This document shows positions 17,318 through 25,341 of a stretch of DNA of 64,000 nt, one piece after another (position 1 is the first letter of the stretch; every line of letters begins with the position of its first letter). The translations under genes and the position numbers were made by a program. The stretch is from NCBI RefSeq assembly GCF_000337175.1, contig NZ_AOIJ01000086.1, positions 48,157 to 112,156 on the forward strand, in the 5' to 3' direction. Source of the DNA: Natrinema gari JCM 14663 (GTDB lineage Archaea > Halobacteriota > Halobacteria > Halobacteriales > Natrialbaceae). The notes beneath the pieces were generated by a model that saw nothing but the letters and a program-made list of their open reading frames with translations, did no database searches and was not told the DNA's origin.

Positions 17318-17465
17318 GCGACGATCGTCGACTGTCCGAGGTCACCCCACGCCGGTCGGGAGACCGATCGTCGACCCAGCGATAGTACACCTGACACGGT
17401 TCGCGCGCTGAGCGCACAGCGGTCGTGCGATCAGCGCTGCAGTGACGTCCAGTGGCTCCGATAGC

Positions 17466-17481
17466 TCAAACGACTGTTTGA
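17466..17481. promoter_or_regulatory. palindrome just upstream of a TATA box
   Basis: tcaaac-gact-gtttga is a perfect inverted repeat ending 11 bases before the TATA element catatatc (~17494-17501) of the gene at 17523. Possible operator; the binding protein is unknown. Confidence 0.35.
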
Positions 17482-17522
17482 CCGTGCCCAAATCATATAT
17501 CACGTGTCCGAGAGTGTTCGAT

Positions 17523-18380
17523 ATGGATCGGCGGACACTCCTCGTGGCGGGCGGGGTCTCCTTTACCACCCTTGCGGGTGGCTGTCTCAGCGACTCGAGC
17601 ACCCCGAATCGGAGCACCGACGACCCCGACAACGGAACTGAGAGACCGCACTCGTCGTCTCCGGATGCCGGGATTTCGGTGACCGATATCGTCGTGCGAA
17701 AGGCCGTCACGTACGAATCTATGATGGGGTCGGGTGGTGTCTATGCCGAAGACGGGACACAGTATCTCGTCGCCTCGGTGCAGGCCGATGAAGATCTCCA
17801 GGCATCGGACTTCACGTTCGAGACGGCTGGGGAGTCCTGGGCACCGGGACTTCCCGAGGGGAGGGGCGGGACGAACTTCGCGGTTGCGGGCCACGGGGGC
17901 GGATCGGTCGGTCGACACAGCGGTGGCGAAGGCTCGTATCTCGCGTTCACGGTCCCGGCACCGCTCTCGGCATCGAACCCACGTATTCGATACGCGGACG
18001 CCGACACCACGTGGCCGCTTACCGCAGCAGGCCGGGAGCGGTTAGCTGCGCCCGCTCCCAGTTTCGAACTGCTGTCGCTGACCGTCGCGGAGACGGTGTC
18101 CCGGGGAGAGCCGCTTCCGGTGTCGCTGACCGTGACGAACACCTCGGAAACCGACGGCCGGTTTCTCGCAGCCCTGTATTGGCCGACGAAACGCATCGCG
18201 GACGACGACGAAGCGACAATCCTCGAGCGCGAGGTGTCCGCCGCCGACGACGCGACGTTCTCCCTCGACCTCGATACGGAGTACACGACCGAGACACCGG
18301 ACTCGGTGCCGCTGTCGATTCGGGGGTATGTTACCGCCGACCGGGAGGTCGCGGTTCGCGAGCGGTCCGCACAGAACTAA
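17523..18380 (+). CDS. Tat lipoprotein of unknown function
   Basis: 285 residues from the ATG at 17523, about 26 nt after a TATA box. MDRRTLLVAGGVSFTTLAGGC is a Tat signal with lipobox (LAGGC); a Ser/Thr/Asp-rich tether follows. Two beta-sandwich-like parts are visible: residues ~60-180 (ISVTDIVVRKAVTYE, QYLVASVQADEDL, YLAFTVPAPL) and ~185-285 (SFELLSLTVAETVSRG, LPVSLTVTNTSE, PLSIRGYV), the latter like a CARDB/bacterial Ig-fold. It should be anchored outside the cell. Ligand and role unknown. Confidence 0.7.
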   Translation: MDRRTLLVAGGVSFTTLAGGCLSDSSTPNRSTDDPDNGTERPHSSSPDAGISVTDIVVRKAVTYESMMGSGGVYAEDGTQYLVASVQADEDLQASDFTFETAGESWAPGLPEGRGGTNFAVAGHGGGSVGRHSGGEGSYLAFTVPAPLSASNPRIRYADADTTWPLTAAGRERLAAPAPSFELLSLTVAETVSRGEPLPVSLTVTNTSETDGRFLAALYWPTKRIADDDEATILEREVSAADDATFSLDLDTEYTTETPDSVPLSIRGYVTADREVAVRERSAQN

Positions 18381-19137
18381 GCTCGTCGGCTGTACCTGTC
18401 GTCCAACCGACCGTCAACTCGCGTCCATCGAGACCGCGGCGCGCTCGAGGTCGCGTCAACGCGTCGGACGGGAGCCGGGTATCGGCTCGCCGCGTGGGCC
18501 CCTGATACGCATGTGCGGCGATTGGCCGAGGCCGAGCCACCGCCCCGTCGGGCGCTGTCTCACTGAGTGGCCGCCGACCCGGCCGGTATCGGGGTGACGA
18601 ACTGCGTCCGATCTCGTTAGGGAACGGACTGTTCGAAACAGCTACATGACTCCGGGACGTATCCGACGGTAGGACGTTCGTCCCGCCCCCGGCGGAATAA
18701 AAGGCACCCCGTAGCGGTTGCCGCCGAAAGCGACTGGCAATACGCACACGACCGAGCCCGGGACGGCCGAGGACACGGCTGTCGTGGGTGATGTCCGAGC
18801 CAAAGCCGGTCGCTGACAGGTGGTTTCCGCCGGTGTGTCACGAGACGAAGCCCCCTGGGGGCTACGCGCGATCTCGAGGCCTGGCGACGAAGCCCTGCGC
18901 TTAAGCCGGTCGAAGAGGTCGCGCGGATGCGTTCGAACGCGGACCCCCGTCTGCTCAAGGGTGCCGGTATCGACTTCTCCGTCCGAACGGGCCGATTCCC
19001 GGACGCCGATCGCTCGCACGAGCAGCACCGAGACCGATTCACTCGCGAGCGTGCGTGTCGGTCCTCGCTCTCCGAAGCGACGCCGACACGCGATGTCGCT
19101 GGAGACTCCACTCCGCCGGCCGGACGGCCAGCCACAG
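18381..19137. other. long stretch without a convincing gene
   Basis: About 750 bp of GC-rich DNA. Frames exist on both strands (for example 18642-19250 minus) but their products are Arg/Ser/Pro-rich and look like read-through of non-coding DNA. No repeat or tRNA seen. Confidence 0.35.
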
Positions 19138-19263
19138 CTACCGGCCGTCGGTCGCCCGGTTTGTCCAGCCACAGTTGAGACACGGACTGAGCCGGAGCGG
19201 TTCGCCACACCGCTGACAGTGGCCGTTCGGATACTGTCTCCCGGTCTCATCCCCGTTAGTCAT
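19138..19263 (-). CDS. 41-residue zinc-ribbon microprotein
   Basis: ATG at 19263 opens MTNGDETGRQYPNGHCQRCG, then PLRLSPCLNCGWTNRATDGR and TAG. The two CxxC pairs (CQRC, CLNC) 11 residues apart fit one zinc site. On the minus strand a TATA-like tattttatat (~19298-19307) lies about 35-40 nt before the start, supporting a real gene. Role unknown; such proteins in haloarchaea are often regulators or RNA/protein-binding factors. A perfect hairpin (19317-19337) lies just upstream of the promoter. Confidence 0.6.
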   Translation of the reverse strand: MTNGDETGRQYPNGHCQRCGEPLRLSPCLNCGWTNRATDGR

Positions 19264-19316
19264 TCGAACACTCCATGCGCTGCTATCGGAGCTGATACAT
19301 ATAAAATATCGGTCCA

Positions 19317-19337
19317 GAACGCCTCATTTAGGCGTTC
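19317..19337. repeat. perfect 8-bp-stem hairpin
   Basis: gaacgcct-cattt-aggcgttc. It lies upstream of the TATA box of the zinc-ribbon gene at 19138-19263. It could be an operator or a terminator. Confidence 0.35.
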
Positions 19338-19544
19338 GGCTGGGTCGGTATTTCGACAGCGGCCGGTCGATGATTCACCGATCGGACGGATGGTGACAGC
19401 GCGACGGACTCGAGGTCGGGGACGAGAGGTCGTCGGCAGCAGCCGGAACGAGTAAGACTGCTCCCGAATGCGCGAGAAGCCGCCGGCTCGAGGCTGAGTA
19501 GATGGTCGCCGACAAGCGAGGCGAACGCGGATCGGCCGAGCCCT

Positions 19545-19715
19545 TCACCAGAACCCGAGCAGGTTCCCCGTGACGACGACGGCGAACAGCAGCAACGCGA
19601 GCGCCACGAGCACGACCGACTCGGGCGAACCGGACGAGTGGAAAACGCGCGTGAGTCGTCTCGGTCCCATCCTCTCCCCGCTGACGATCAATCGCTCACC
19701 CTCCTTGCTTGCCAT
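19545..19715 (-). CDS. 56-residue single-span membrane protein
   Basis: ATG at 19715 gives MASKEGERLIVSGERMGPRR, a basic/polar N-terminus, followed by SPESVVLVALALLLFAVVV and a short end GNLLGFW. One membrane helix at residues ~32-50 is clear. A TATA-like ttttag on the minus strand (~19739-19744) is 25-30 nt before the ATG. Codon composition is haloarchaeal. Function unknown. Confidence 0.55.
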   Translation of the reverse strand: MASKEGERLIVSGERMGPRRLTRVFHSSGSPESVVLVALALLLFAVVVTGNLLGFW

Positions 19716-20114
19716 GCGATATCATGGGTTGTCTTTCACTAAAAGTTGTTTGTAGCGCGCCTGTCATTCCGGACTGAGCACCGGACGAGGTGACTATCAG
19801 GACACACCAAATCGCACTGTCAGCGGAGTCGAACGAGGGATTCGTATCGAGCGTCGATGGATGCGGGTAGTCTCGATGTGGGCAGTTTTATCATCGTGCA
19901 CCGCTCCCGTGTAACTGTCCGCGGGGTCCCTCGAAACCACCACCTACCGCCCCCGTGGGCGACGCTTTCCGGGGAGTGGACGGCGTGTTCTCCGTGACCG
20001 ACGACGCGACGGACCGTCGGGGCTCGACGCCTCCGAACCGGGGTGTACCGATCGATATCGAAGCCACGACACGGTGACGATCCGTTTGGGTGATCACTCG
20101 AGCGCCGGCGGCCC
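19716..20114. other. gene-free stretch
   Basis: About 400 bp between the small membrane protein and the universal stress protein gene. I see no supported gene, repeat or RNA here. Confidence 0.35.
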
Positions 20115-20735
20115 CTATTCGGTTTCCGGCCCCTTCGCAACGCGGGCCTCGCTCGTCAGGGCGTCGACGTGGGCGTGGAGCGATCCCGAATCGGTCTCGA
20201 GCGGGACGATCCAGGAGGCACTGGTCCGATGTGGCGTCTCGCGAACGGTCACGTCGTCGTACCCCTCCCGTTCCGCCGTCGTTCGGGCGATCCGTGCGGC
20301 CTCGTCCGCGTCTTGGATCCGGATTTCGTCGTTCAGACGAACGGTTACGACCGGCACGTCCGCCATCCGGACGATCCGTTCGGTGACACTCCCGACCAGG
20401 ACCCGATCGAGACCGGTCCGACCCTGGGTCCCCATGACGATCATGTCGATGTCGTGGTCGGCGGTGTACTCGAGGATCTCCTCGTGGGGGACGCCCCGTT
20501 CGACGGCCGCCACAGCGTCGACCCCTTCCCGCGTCGCTTCGGCCGCGACGCGCTCGACTGCCCGCTCGGCGGCCGGAATCGCTTCGTCGGTCTGCAGCGT
20601 GCCGAGTGGTCCCTCCGGAACGATCGACAGCGCGTGGACCGTCGCGTCGAAGCGATCCGCGATCGTCAACCCGTGCGTGATCGACCGACGAGTGCCGTCG
20701 CTCCCGTCCGTTGGAACGAGGATGTCCTGATACAT
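20115..20735 (-). CDS. universal stress protein (UspA family) with C-terminal extension
   Basis: 206 residues. Residues 1-138 form a complete Usp domain: MYQDILVPTDGSDGTRRSITHGL, HDIDMIVMGTQGRTGLDRVLVGSVTERIVR and PVVTVRLN, including the ATP-binding G-x2-G-x9-G-(S/T) pattern (GTQGRTGLDRVLVGSV). A ~65-residue tail (IRIQDADEAARIARTTAERE...) is extra and predicted alpha/beta; its role is unknown. Cytoplasmic. It is divergent from the acyl-CoA synthetase gene. Confidence 0.85.
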   Translation of the reverse strand: MYQDILVPTDGSDGTRRSITHGLTIADRFDATVHALSIVPEGPLGTLQTDEAIPAAERAVERVAAEATREGVDAVAAVERGVPHEEILEYTADHDIDMIVMGTQGRTGLDRVLVGSVTERIVRMADVPVVTVRLNDEIRIQDADEAARIARTTAEREGYDDVTVRETPHRTSASWIVPLETDSGSLHAHVDALTSEARVAKGPETE

Positions 20736-20921
20736 GCTACGGCGGAACTAGGTGGCACGGTCGTAAATACCCTCGAGTCGGAGCCGAGCCGTTGCAAGCG
20801 GTGCCATCACTCTGTGAGGTCGAGACGCTATCGGACCGATTATCGCTGGAAGGGAAAGTGGCCGTGTTCTCCGAACGATGTAAATCTTTTTTACGTCACG
20901 CGAAAACGTGTGACACGGACT

Positions 20922-22490
20922 ATGACAAATCTTGTCACTCACGTCGCGGACGCCGTCGCGGAACACGGCGACAACACCGCGATCGGGTTCCAGGGGGCCG
21001 AGACGAGTTACGAGGAGTTCTGGGGGCAAACCGGGGCCTTCGCGACCGCGCTTGAGGAACGGGGGCTCGGCCAGGACGACCGGGTCGCGCTCTATCTGCC
21101 GAACGTGCCGCCCTTCCTGATCGCGTTCCACGGGACGCTTCGGGCCGGTGGGGTCGTCGTCCCGATGAACCCCCAGTACAAGGCCCGTGAGATCGGCCAC
21201 CTACTGGAGGACAGCGGGGCGAACGTCGTCGTCGCACTAGCCGATCTCGTCCCGTTCGTGACGGCGGTACAAGACGAGACGAGCGTCGACCACATCGTGA
21301 GCGTCGGCGGCGACGCCGAGGGTGCGAGCACGCTCGCGGAGTTCCTCGAGCCCGGGGAGCCGGAGATCGCCGAGCGTGCTGACGACGAGGACGCGGTCCA
21401 GCCGTATACGTCGGGGACGACCGGTCAACCGAAGGGGGTCCAGCTCACGCACGGCAACCTCGCGTCGAACGCGAACGCGGCGTCGGAACTCGTTCCGGGC
21501 GGCATCCGACCGGACGACAAACAGCTGGGGGCCCTCCCGCTGTTCCACATCTACGGGATGACCGTCGTGATGAACACGGCGCTGTTCAACGGTGCCGCGT
21601 ACTACCCGCTGCCCGAATGGGACGCCCAGGAGGCCGTGTCGCTGATCGAGGACGAGGAACTGACGATCATGCACGGGGTCCCGGCCATGTACAACGACGT
21701 CATCAATCAGCCGAACGCCGAGACGTTCGACCTGTCGTCGGTACGGCTCTGTGGCGTCGGCGGCTCGGGCATTCCGGTCGAGGTGCTACGCCAGTTCGAG
21801 GCCCTCTACGAACCGACGATCTACGAGGGGTACGGGCTCACGGAGACCAGTCCGATCACGCACTTCAACAGCCCGATCGAGGGTCGCCGCGTCGGCAGCA
21901 TCGGGAAGCCCGTTCCCGATGTCGACTCGAGGGTCGTCGACGACGACTTCGGTGCGGTTCCACCGGTCGATGAGGGCCCGATCGACGAGGACGAAGCCGA
22001 CCTCCACGAGATCACCGGCGAGATCGTCGTCGCCGGGCCGAACGTGATGAAAGGCTACTACGGCCTGCCCGACGCCAACGAGGCGGCGTTCACCGAGGCG
22101 GACGGGCGACGCTGGTTCCACACCGGCGACATCGGCTACCACGACGAGGACGGCTTCTTCTACGTCGTCGATCGCGAGAAACACATGATCGTCACGGGCG
22201 GGTACAACGTCTATCCGCGCGAGGTCGAGGAATTACTCTTCGAGCACGAGGACGTCGCTGACGCCGCCGTCGTCGGGATTCCGGACGACCGCCGCGGCGA
22301 GACCGTCAAGGCCTTTATCGTCCGTACGCCCGACGGCGATGTCACGGCAAAAGAGATCACCGACTACTGCCTGACCAACCTCGCGGAGTACAAACACCCG
22401 CGTGAGGTTGACTTCGTCGACGAACTCCCCCGGACGACGACCGGGAAGGTCCAGAAGTTCAAACTCCGCGAGCAGGAGGGGGACGCATAA
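20922..22490 (+). CDS. acyl-CoA synthetase (long-chain fatty acid-CoA ligase type)
   Basis: 522 residues, ANL superfamily. It would activate a carboxylic acid with ATP to acyl-AMP and transfer it to CoA. Motifs: YTSGTTGQPKGV (~160, AMP-binding P-loop), YGLTETSP (~303), WFHTGDIGYHDEDGF (~400), Y-P-R-E-V-E-E hinge and TTGKVQKFKLR at the C-terminus with the catalytic Lys. A TATA-like taaatctttttta lies ~35 nt upstream. The stop codon overlaps the start of an enoyl-CoA hydratase by one base, so the two make a beta-oxidation-type operon. Chain length not predictable. Confidence 0.87.
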   Translation: MTNLVTHVADAVAEHGDNTAIGFQGAETSYEEFWGQTGAFATALEERGLGQDDRVALYLPNVPPFLIAFHGTLRAGGVVVPMNPQYKAREIGHLLEDSGANVVVALADLVPFVTAVQDETSVDHIVSVGGDAEGASTLAEFLEPGEPEIAERADDEDAVQPYTSGTTGQPKGVQLTHGNLASNANAASELVPGGIRPDDKQLGALPLFHIYGMTVVMNTALFNGAAYYPLPEWDAQEAVSLIEDEELTIMHGVPAMYNDVINQPNAETFDLSSVRLCGVGGSGIPVEVLRQFEALYEPTIYEGYGLTETSPITHFNSPIEGRRVGSIGKPVPDVDSRVVDDDFGAVPPVDEGPIDEDEADLHEITGEIVVAGPNVMKGYYGLPDANEAAFTEADGRRWFHTGDIGYHDEDGFFYVVDREKHMIVTGGYNVYPREVEELLFEHEDVADAAVVGIPDDRRGETVKAFIVRTPDGDVTAKEITDYCLTNLAEYKHPREVDFVDELPRTTTGKVQKFKLREQEGDA

Positions 22491-23290
22491 TGGCGCTCGG
22501 CGACGACGTCCTCCTCGAGATCGATTCCGAGGGGGGTGCGACGATCACGCTCAACCAGCCCGAGCGGCGCAACGCGCTCTCGACAGATATCAGCGACGGC
22601 ATCTCGGCGGCGCTCGCGGAAATTGAAGCGAGCGACGCCCGCTGTGTCGTTCTCGAGGGGGCGGGCGGCGCGTTCTCGGCCGGCGGCGATATCGAATCGA
22701 TGGTCGAGGGCATCGAAAACGACGTCCCCGCCGACGAGCGGGTCCGCGCACTCCAGCGGTCGACGAACGATCTGATACGGACGCTGATCGACTTCCCGGT
22801 GCCGACGGTCGCGTTGATCGACGGCCCCGCGGTGGGGGCCGGCGCGAACCTCGCGCTGGCCTGTGACATGCAACTCGCCAGCGAGGACGCCGTCTTCGGC
22901 TTCGTCTTCCGGCAGGTCGGCCTGAGCGTCGACGCGGGGACCTCCTATCTGCTCCCCCGGGTCGTCGGGGAGAACGTCGCGAAGGAACTCGTCCTCACCG
23001 GCGATATCGTCGACGCCGACCGGGCGAAGGAACTCGGCCTCGTCAACCACGTCTACGGACGCGACGAACTCGAGGACCGGGTCGACGAGTTCGTCGACAC
23101 GATCGTCTCCGGCCCGCCGATCGCGCTTCGCCACGCCAACCGACTCATCGGCGAGGGCCTGGAGAAATCCCTCGAGCAAGCCCTGACCGACGAGGCGACG
23201 GCACAGGGCATCGTCTTCGAGACCGCCGACCACGAGGAGGGCGTCGACGCCTTCTTCGAGGACCGCGAGCCCGAGTACAAGGGCCGGTAA
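22490..23290 (+). CDS. enoyl-CoA hydratase/isomerase
   Basis: 266 residues, crotonase fold. Hydrates trans-2-enoyl-CoA or isomerises the double bond. The CoA-pocket and oxyanion-hole segments are visible: GAFSAGGDIESM (~60-72) and IDGPAVGAGANLALACDM (~107-124); the hydratase Glu region follows in VFGFVFRQVGLSVDAGTS. The ATG shares its A with the stop of the acyl-CoA synthetase (TAATG), showing translational coupling. Which crotonase reaction it performs cannot be told from sequence alone. Confidence 0.85.
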   Translation: MALGDDVLLEIDSEGGATITLNQPERRNALSTDISDGISAALAEIEASDARCVVLEGAGGAFSAGGDIESMVEGIENDVPADERVRALQRSTNDLIRTLIDFPVPTVALIDGPAVGAGANLALACDMQLASEDAVFGFVFRQVGLSVDAGTSYLLPRVVGENVAKELVLTGDIVDADRAKELGLVNHVYGRDELEDRVDEFVDTIVSGPPIALRHANRLIGEGLEKSLEQALTDEATAQGIVFETADHEEGVDAFFEDREPEYKGR

Positions 23291-23493
23291 TCGACCGCGT
23301 TCCTGTCGATGGTTCGGTTCTCCCGTGTCGCGTGGTCGTGGGCAGCGAACGATTGCTCTTGACCGTCCTGCCGCTCGGTCTCACGGGCTCGATCGGTCTC
23401 CTGCTTCGTTGTGCCGTCGAACACATCGCCTTCGGTCGGCCTGAAACGAGTCCCGAGAGGGTGACCGGCCTAGTCGACCTGCCGGGACTCGGT

Positions 23494-23925
23494 TCAGATC
23501 GGGACCACCGTCGACACCCGCGCGTTCTCCTTGAGTTTGAGTCCGCCGTCGGTCACCGACAGCGGGATCAACGGCAGGTGGTCTCGGACCTGCATCGAGG
23601 GATGCGAGCCGCCGCGAGCCAGCAGTTCGTTGCGCGGCTGGAGGTGGACCGGCTCCGTGAGGTCGGTCAGGAACTCGTTGTGTTGGATGACGTACTGACC
23701 GCCCTCGAGGTGCCACCAGCCGAACTCGTCGTGGGGTGACTCGAGTTCCGTCGGGACGGGCTCGAGGTCGGCGTCCGTGAGTTCGTCGCCGCCGAAGTCG
23801 AGACGGCCGGAGGCGGCCACCTCGTAGACGGCGCTGACCGTCAGATCGACGCCATGGTCCGTGACCTGTACCGGTTCGTACACCAGGTTGTCGATCGACT
23901 CGGCGAGGGGTTGGTCGGTGGACAT
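23494..23925 (-). CDS. dUTPase/dCTP deaminase-family protein
   Basis: 143 residues from MSTDQPLAES; the frame continues upstream to 23994 but those residues are not convincing. The core looks like a trimeric dUTPase: GGQYVIQHNEFLTDLTEPVHLQPRNELLARGGSHP, where the Arg-Ser-type motif is replaced by PRNELLARGG, and VRDHLPLIPLSVTDGGLKLKENARVS. These enzymes keep dUTP out of DNA. The classic C-terminal Phe/Gly-rich motif 5 is not obvious, so activity is uncertain. It is divergent from the O-methyltransferase gene. Confidence 0.65.
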   Translation of the reverse strand: MSTDQPLAESIDNLVYEPVQVTDHGVDLTVSAVYEVAASGRLDFGGDELTDADLEPVPTELESPHDEFGWWHLEGGQYVIQHNEFLTDLTEPVHLQPRNELLARGGSHPSMQVRDHLPLIPLSVTDGGLKLKENARVSTVVPI

Positions 23926-24080
23926 CTCGAGCGAGATGACGGCTCCGAGCGTGAAAATAGTACTGTCGGTGAGGGGCCGACGGCACTCGGTCACCGAGCC
24001 GCCGACGAGCCGCTCCCGATCGGGACCGCCGGCGCGTCGGACACCCCGAACCCTATGTGCTGGCGACCGTAGCCTCGAGT

Positions 24081-24749
24081 ATGACCGACGTTCTCGCAGA
24101 CGGGATCGCTCGCTTCGTTCGCGCGGTCGGCCCGGACCCCGACGAGACGCTGAGCGAGATGGACGAGTACGCCGCCGCCGCGGGATTCCCCCACGTCGGC
24201 CCCGAGGTCGGGGCCTTCCTTCGCTTCGTCGCCCGCCTGAACGACGCCGAGCGCGTCTTCGAGTTCGGGTCGGGCTATGGCTACTCGGCCTACTGGTTCG
24301 CCGATGCGCTCCCCGACGACGGCGAGCTCGTCCTCACGGAGGTCGACGACGACGAGCTCGAACTCGCTCGCGAGTACATGACCGCGGGCGGCTACGACGA
24401 CATCGCGCGGTACGAACTCGGCGACGCGATGGCGACGATCGACCGCTACGACGGCCCGTTCGACGTCGTGCTGATCGACCATCAGAAGAGTTCCTACGCC
24501 GACGCGTTCGAGGCCGTTCGGTCGGACGTGCCCGTTGGCGGCGTCGTCGTCGCCGACAACGCGATCACGGCCGGCGCCATCGAGTTCGATGCCCTCCTCG
24601 AGTGGGCCGAGGGCGGCACCCCGACGGACACCACCGAACACACGCAGGGCATCATCGACTACCTCGAGACGGTACGGGCCGATCCGGCCTTCGAGACGAT
24701 CGTCGTGCCGCTGGGCGAGGGCATCGCGGTGAGTTATCGCGTCGAGTAG
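24081..24749 (+). CDS. SAM-dependent O-methyltransferase
   Basis: 222 residues from the ATG at 24081, related to catechol/caffeoyl-CoA O-methyltransferases. SAM motif I is VFEFGSGYGYSAYWFA (~58-73), the acidic ribose-binding end is LTEVDDDELELAREYM, and the metal-binding Asp region is DVVLIDHQKSSYADAFE with VVADNAI following. Cytoplasmic; methyl acceptor unknown. Its 3' end overlaps the next minus-strand gene tail-to-tail by 16 bp. Confidence 0.83.
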   Translation: MTDVLADGIARFVRAVGPDPDETLSEMDEYAAAAGFPHVGPEVGAFLRFVARLNDAERVFEFGSGYGYSAYWFADALPDDGELVLTEVDDDELELAREYMTAGGYDDIARYELGDAMATIDRYDGPFDVVLIDHQKSSYADAFEAVRSDVPVGGVVVADNAITAGAIEFDALLEWAEGGTPTDTTEHTQGIIDYLETVRADPAFETIVVPLGEGIAVSYRVE

Positions 24750-25192
24750 TCGGTCGTCTCACCGTCGAACACCTGTTCGTCGAGTTCCTCGGCCGGCGTC
24801 GAGGCCCCGTACTCCCGGAAGCCGAGGAAAATCGTCGTCCCGGCGGCGGCAAGCAGCGTCGCCCACGTGATCGCAGCGAGTCCGATGACCGTCACCCGCG
24901 CGGGCCCCGGCACGCTCGAGCCGACGGTCTCGAGGCCGATGGCATGAGCGCCGGAGACTCCGAGAAACGAGAGCCACAGTCCCAACGCGGTGGCCGCGAG
25001 GCGTTTCCGCGTGACCGCGCGAGCGTAGCGAGCGAGACACGCGACGCCACCGACGGCGACTCCCGTCGCTCCGATGGTGAGAGCGACGTGGTCGACGGCG
25101 ACGGTCGCGACGCCGGCGACGGCGAAACAGCCGAGCGCGGCAGCCAACGAGGATCGGTCCGAGCCGTGTCTTGTCGAGATCACGTCGTGCAC
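24734..25192 (-). CDS. four-helix membrane protein, function unknown
   Basis: 152 residues if the GTG at 25192 is used; a second GTG at 25183 is also possible. Four hydrophobic stretches are clear: LAAALGCFAVAGVATVAV, VALTIGATGVAVGGVACLA, LAATALGLWLSFLGVSGA and VIGLAAITWATLLAAAGTTIFL. The C-terminus is acidic (STPAEELDEQVFDGETTDYS) and probably cytoplasmic. It is convergent and overlapping with the O-methyltransferase gene. No family recognised. Confidence 0.6.
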   Translation of the reverse strand: MHDVISTRHGSDRSSLAAALGCFAVAGVATVAVDHVALTIGATGVAVGGVACLARYARAVTRKRLAATALGLWLSFLGVSGAHAIGLETVGSSVPGPARVTVIGLAAITWATLLAAAGTTIFLGFREYGASTPAEELDEQVFDGETTDYSTR

Positions 25193-25341
25193 CGCTTTGC
25201 CGGGTTGAGTCGGTGGGCGAATATATAGCTGTTGGCTGACTGCGGGCCGCTCGCATCGCCCGCTCGAGTCGGGGCTCGAACCCGGGACCGGATCGGGGAT
25301 CGATGGGGCCGCTGGCCGGCCGCACCGACGACCGACGGCGG

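Noticed and set aside
18642..19250. 202-codon minus-strand frame
   Set aside because: Ser/Arg/Pro-rich, overlaps the 41-residue ribbon gene in another frame; no coding-like pattern.
23861..25228. 455-codon plus-strand frame
   Set aside because: Arg-rich shadow over the O-methyltransferase and membrane-protein genes.
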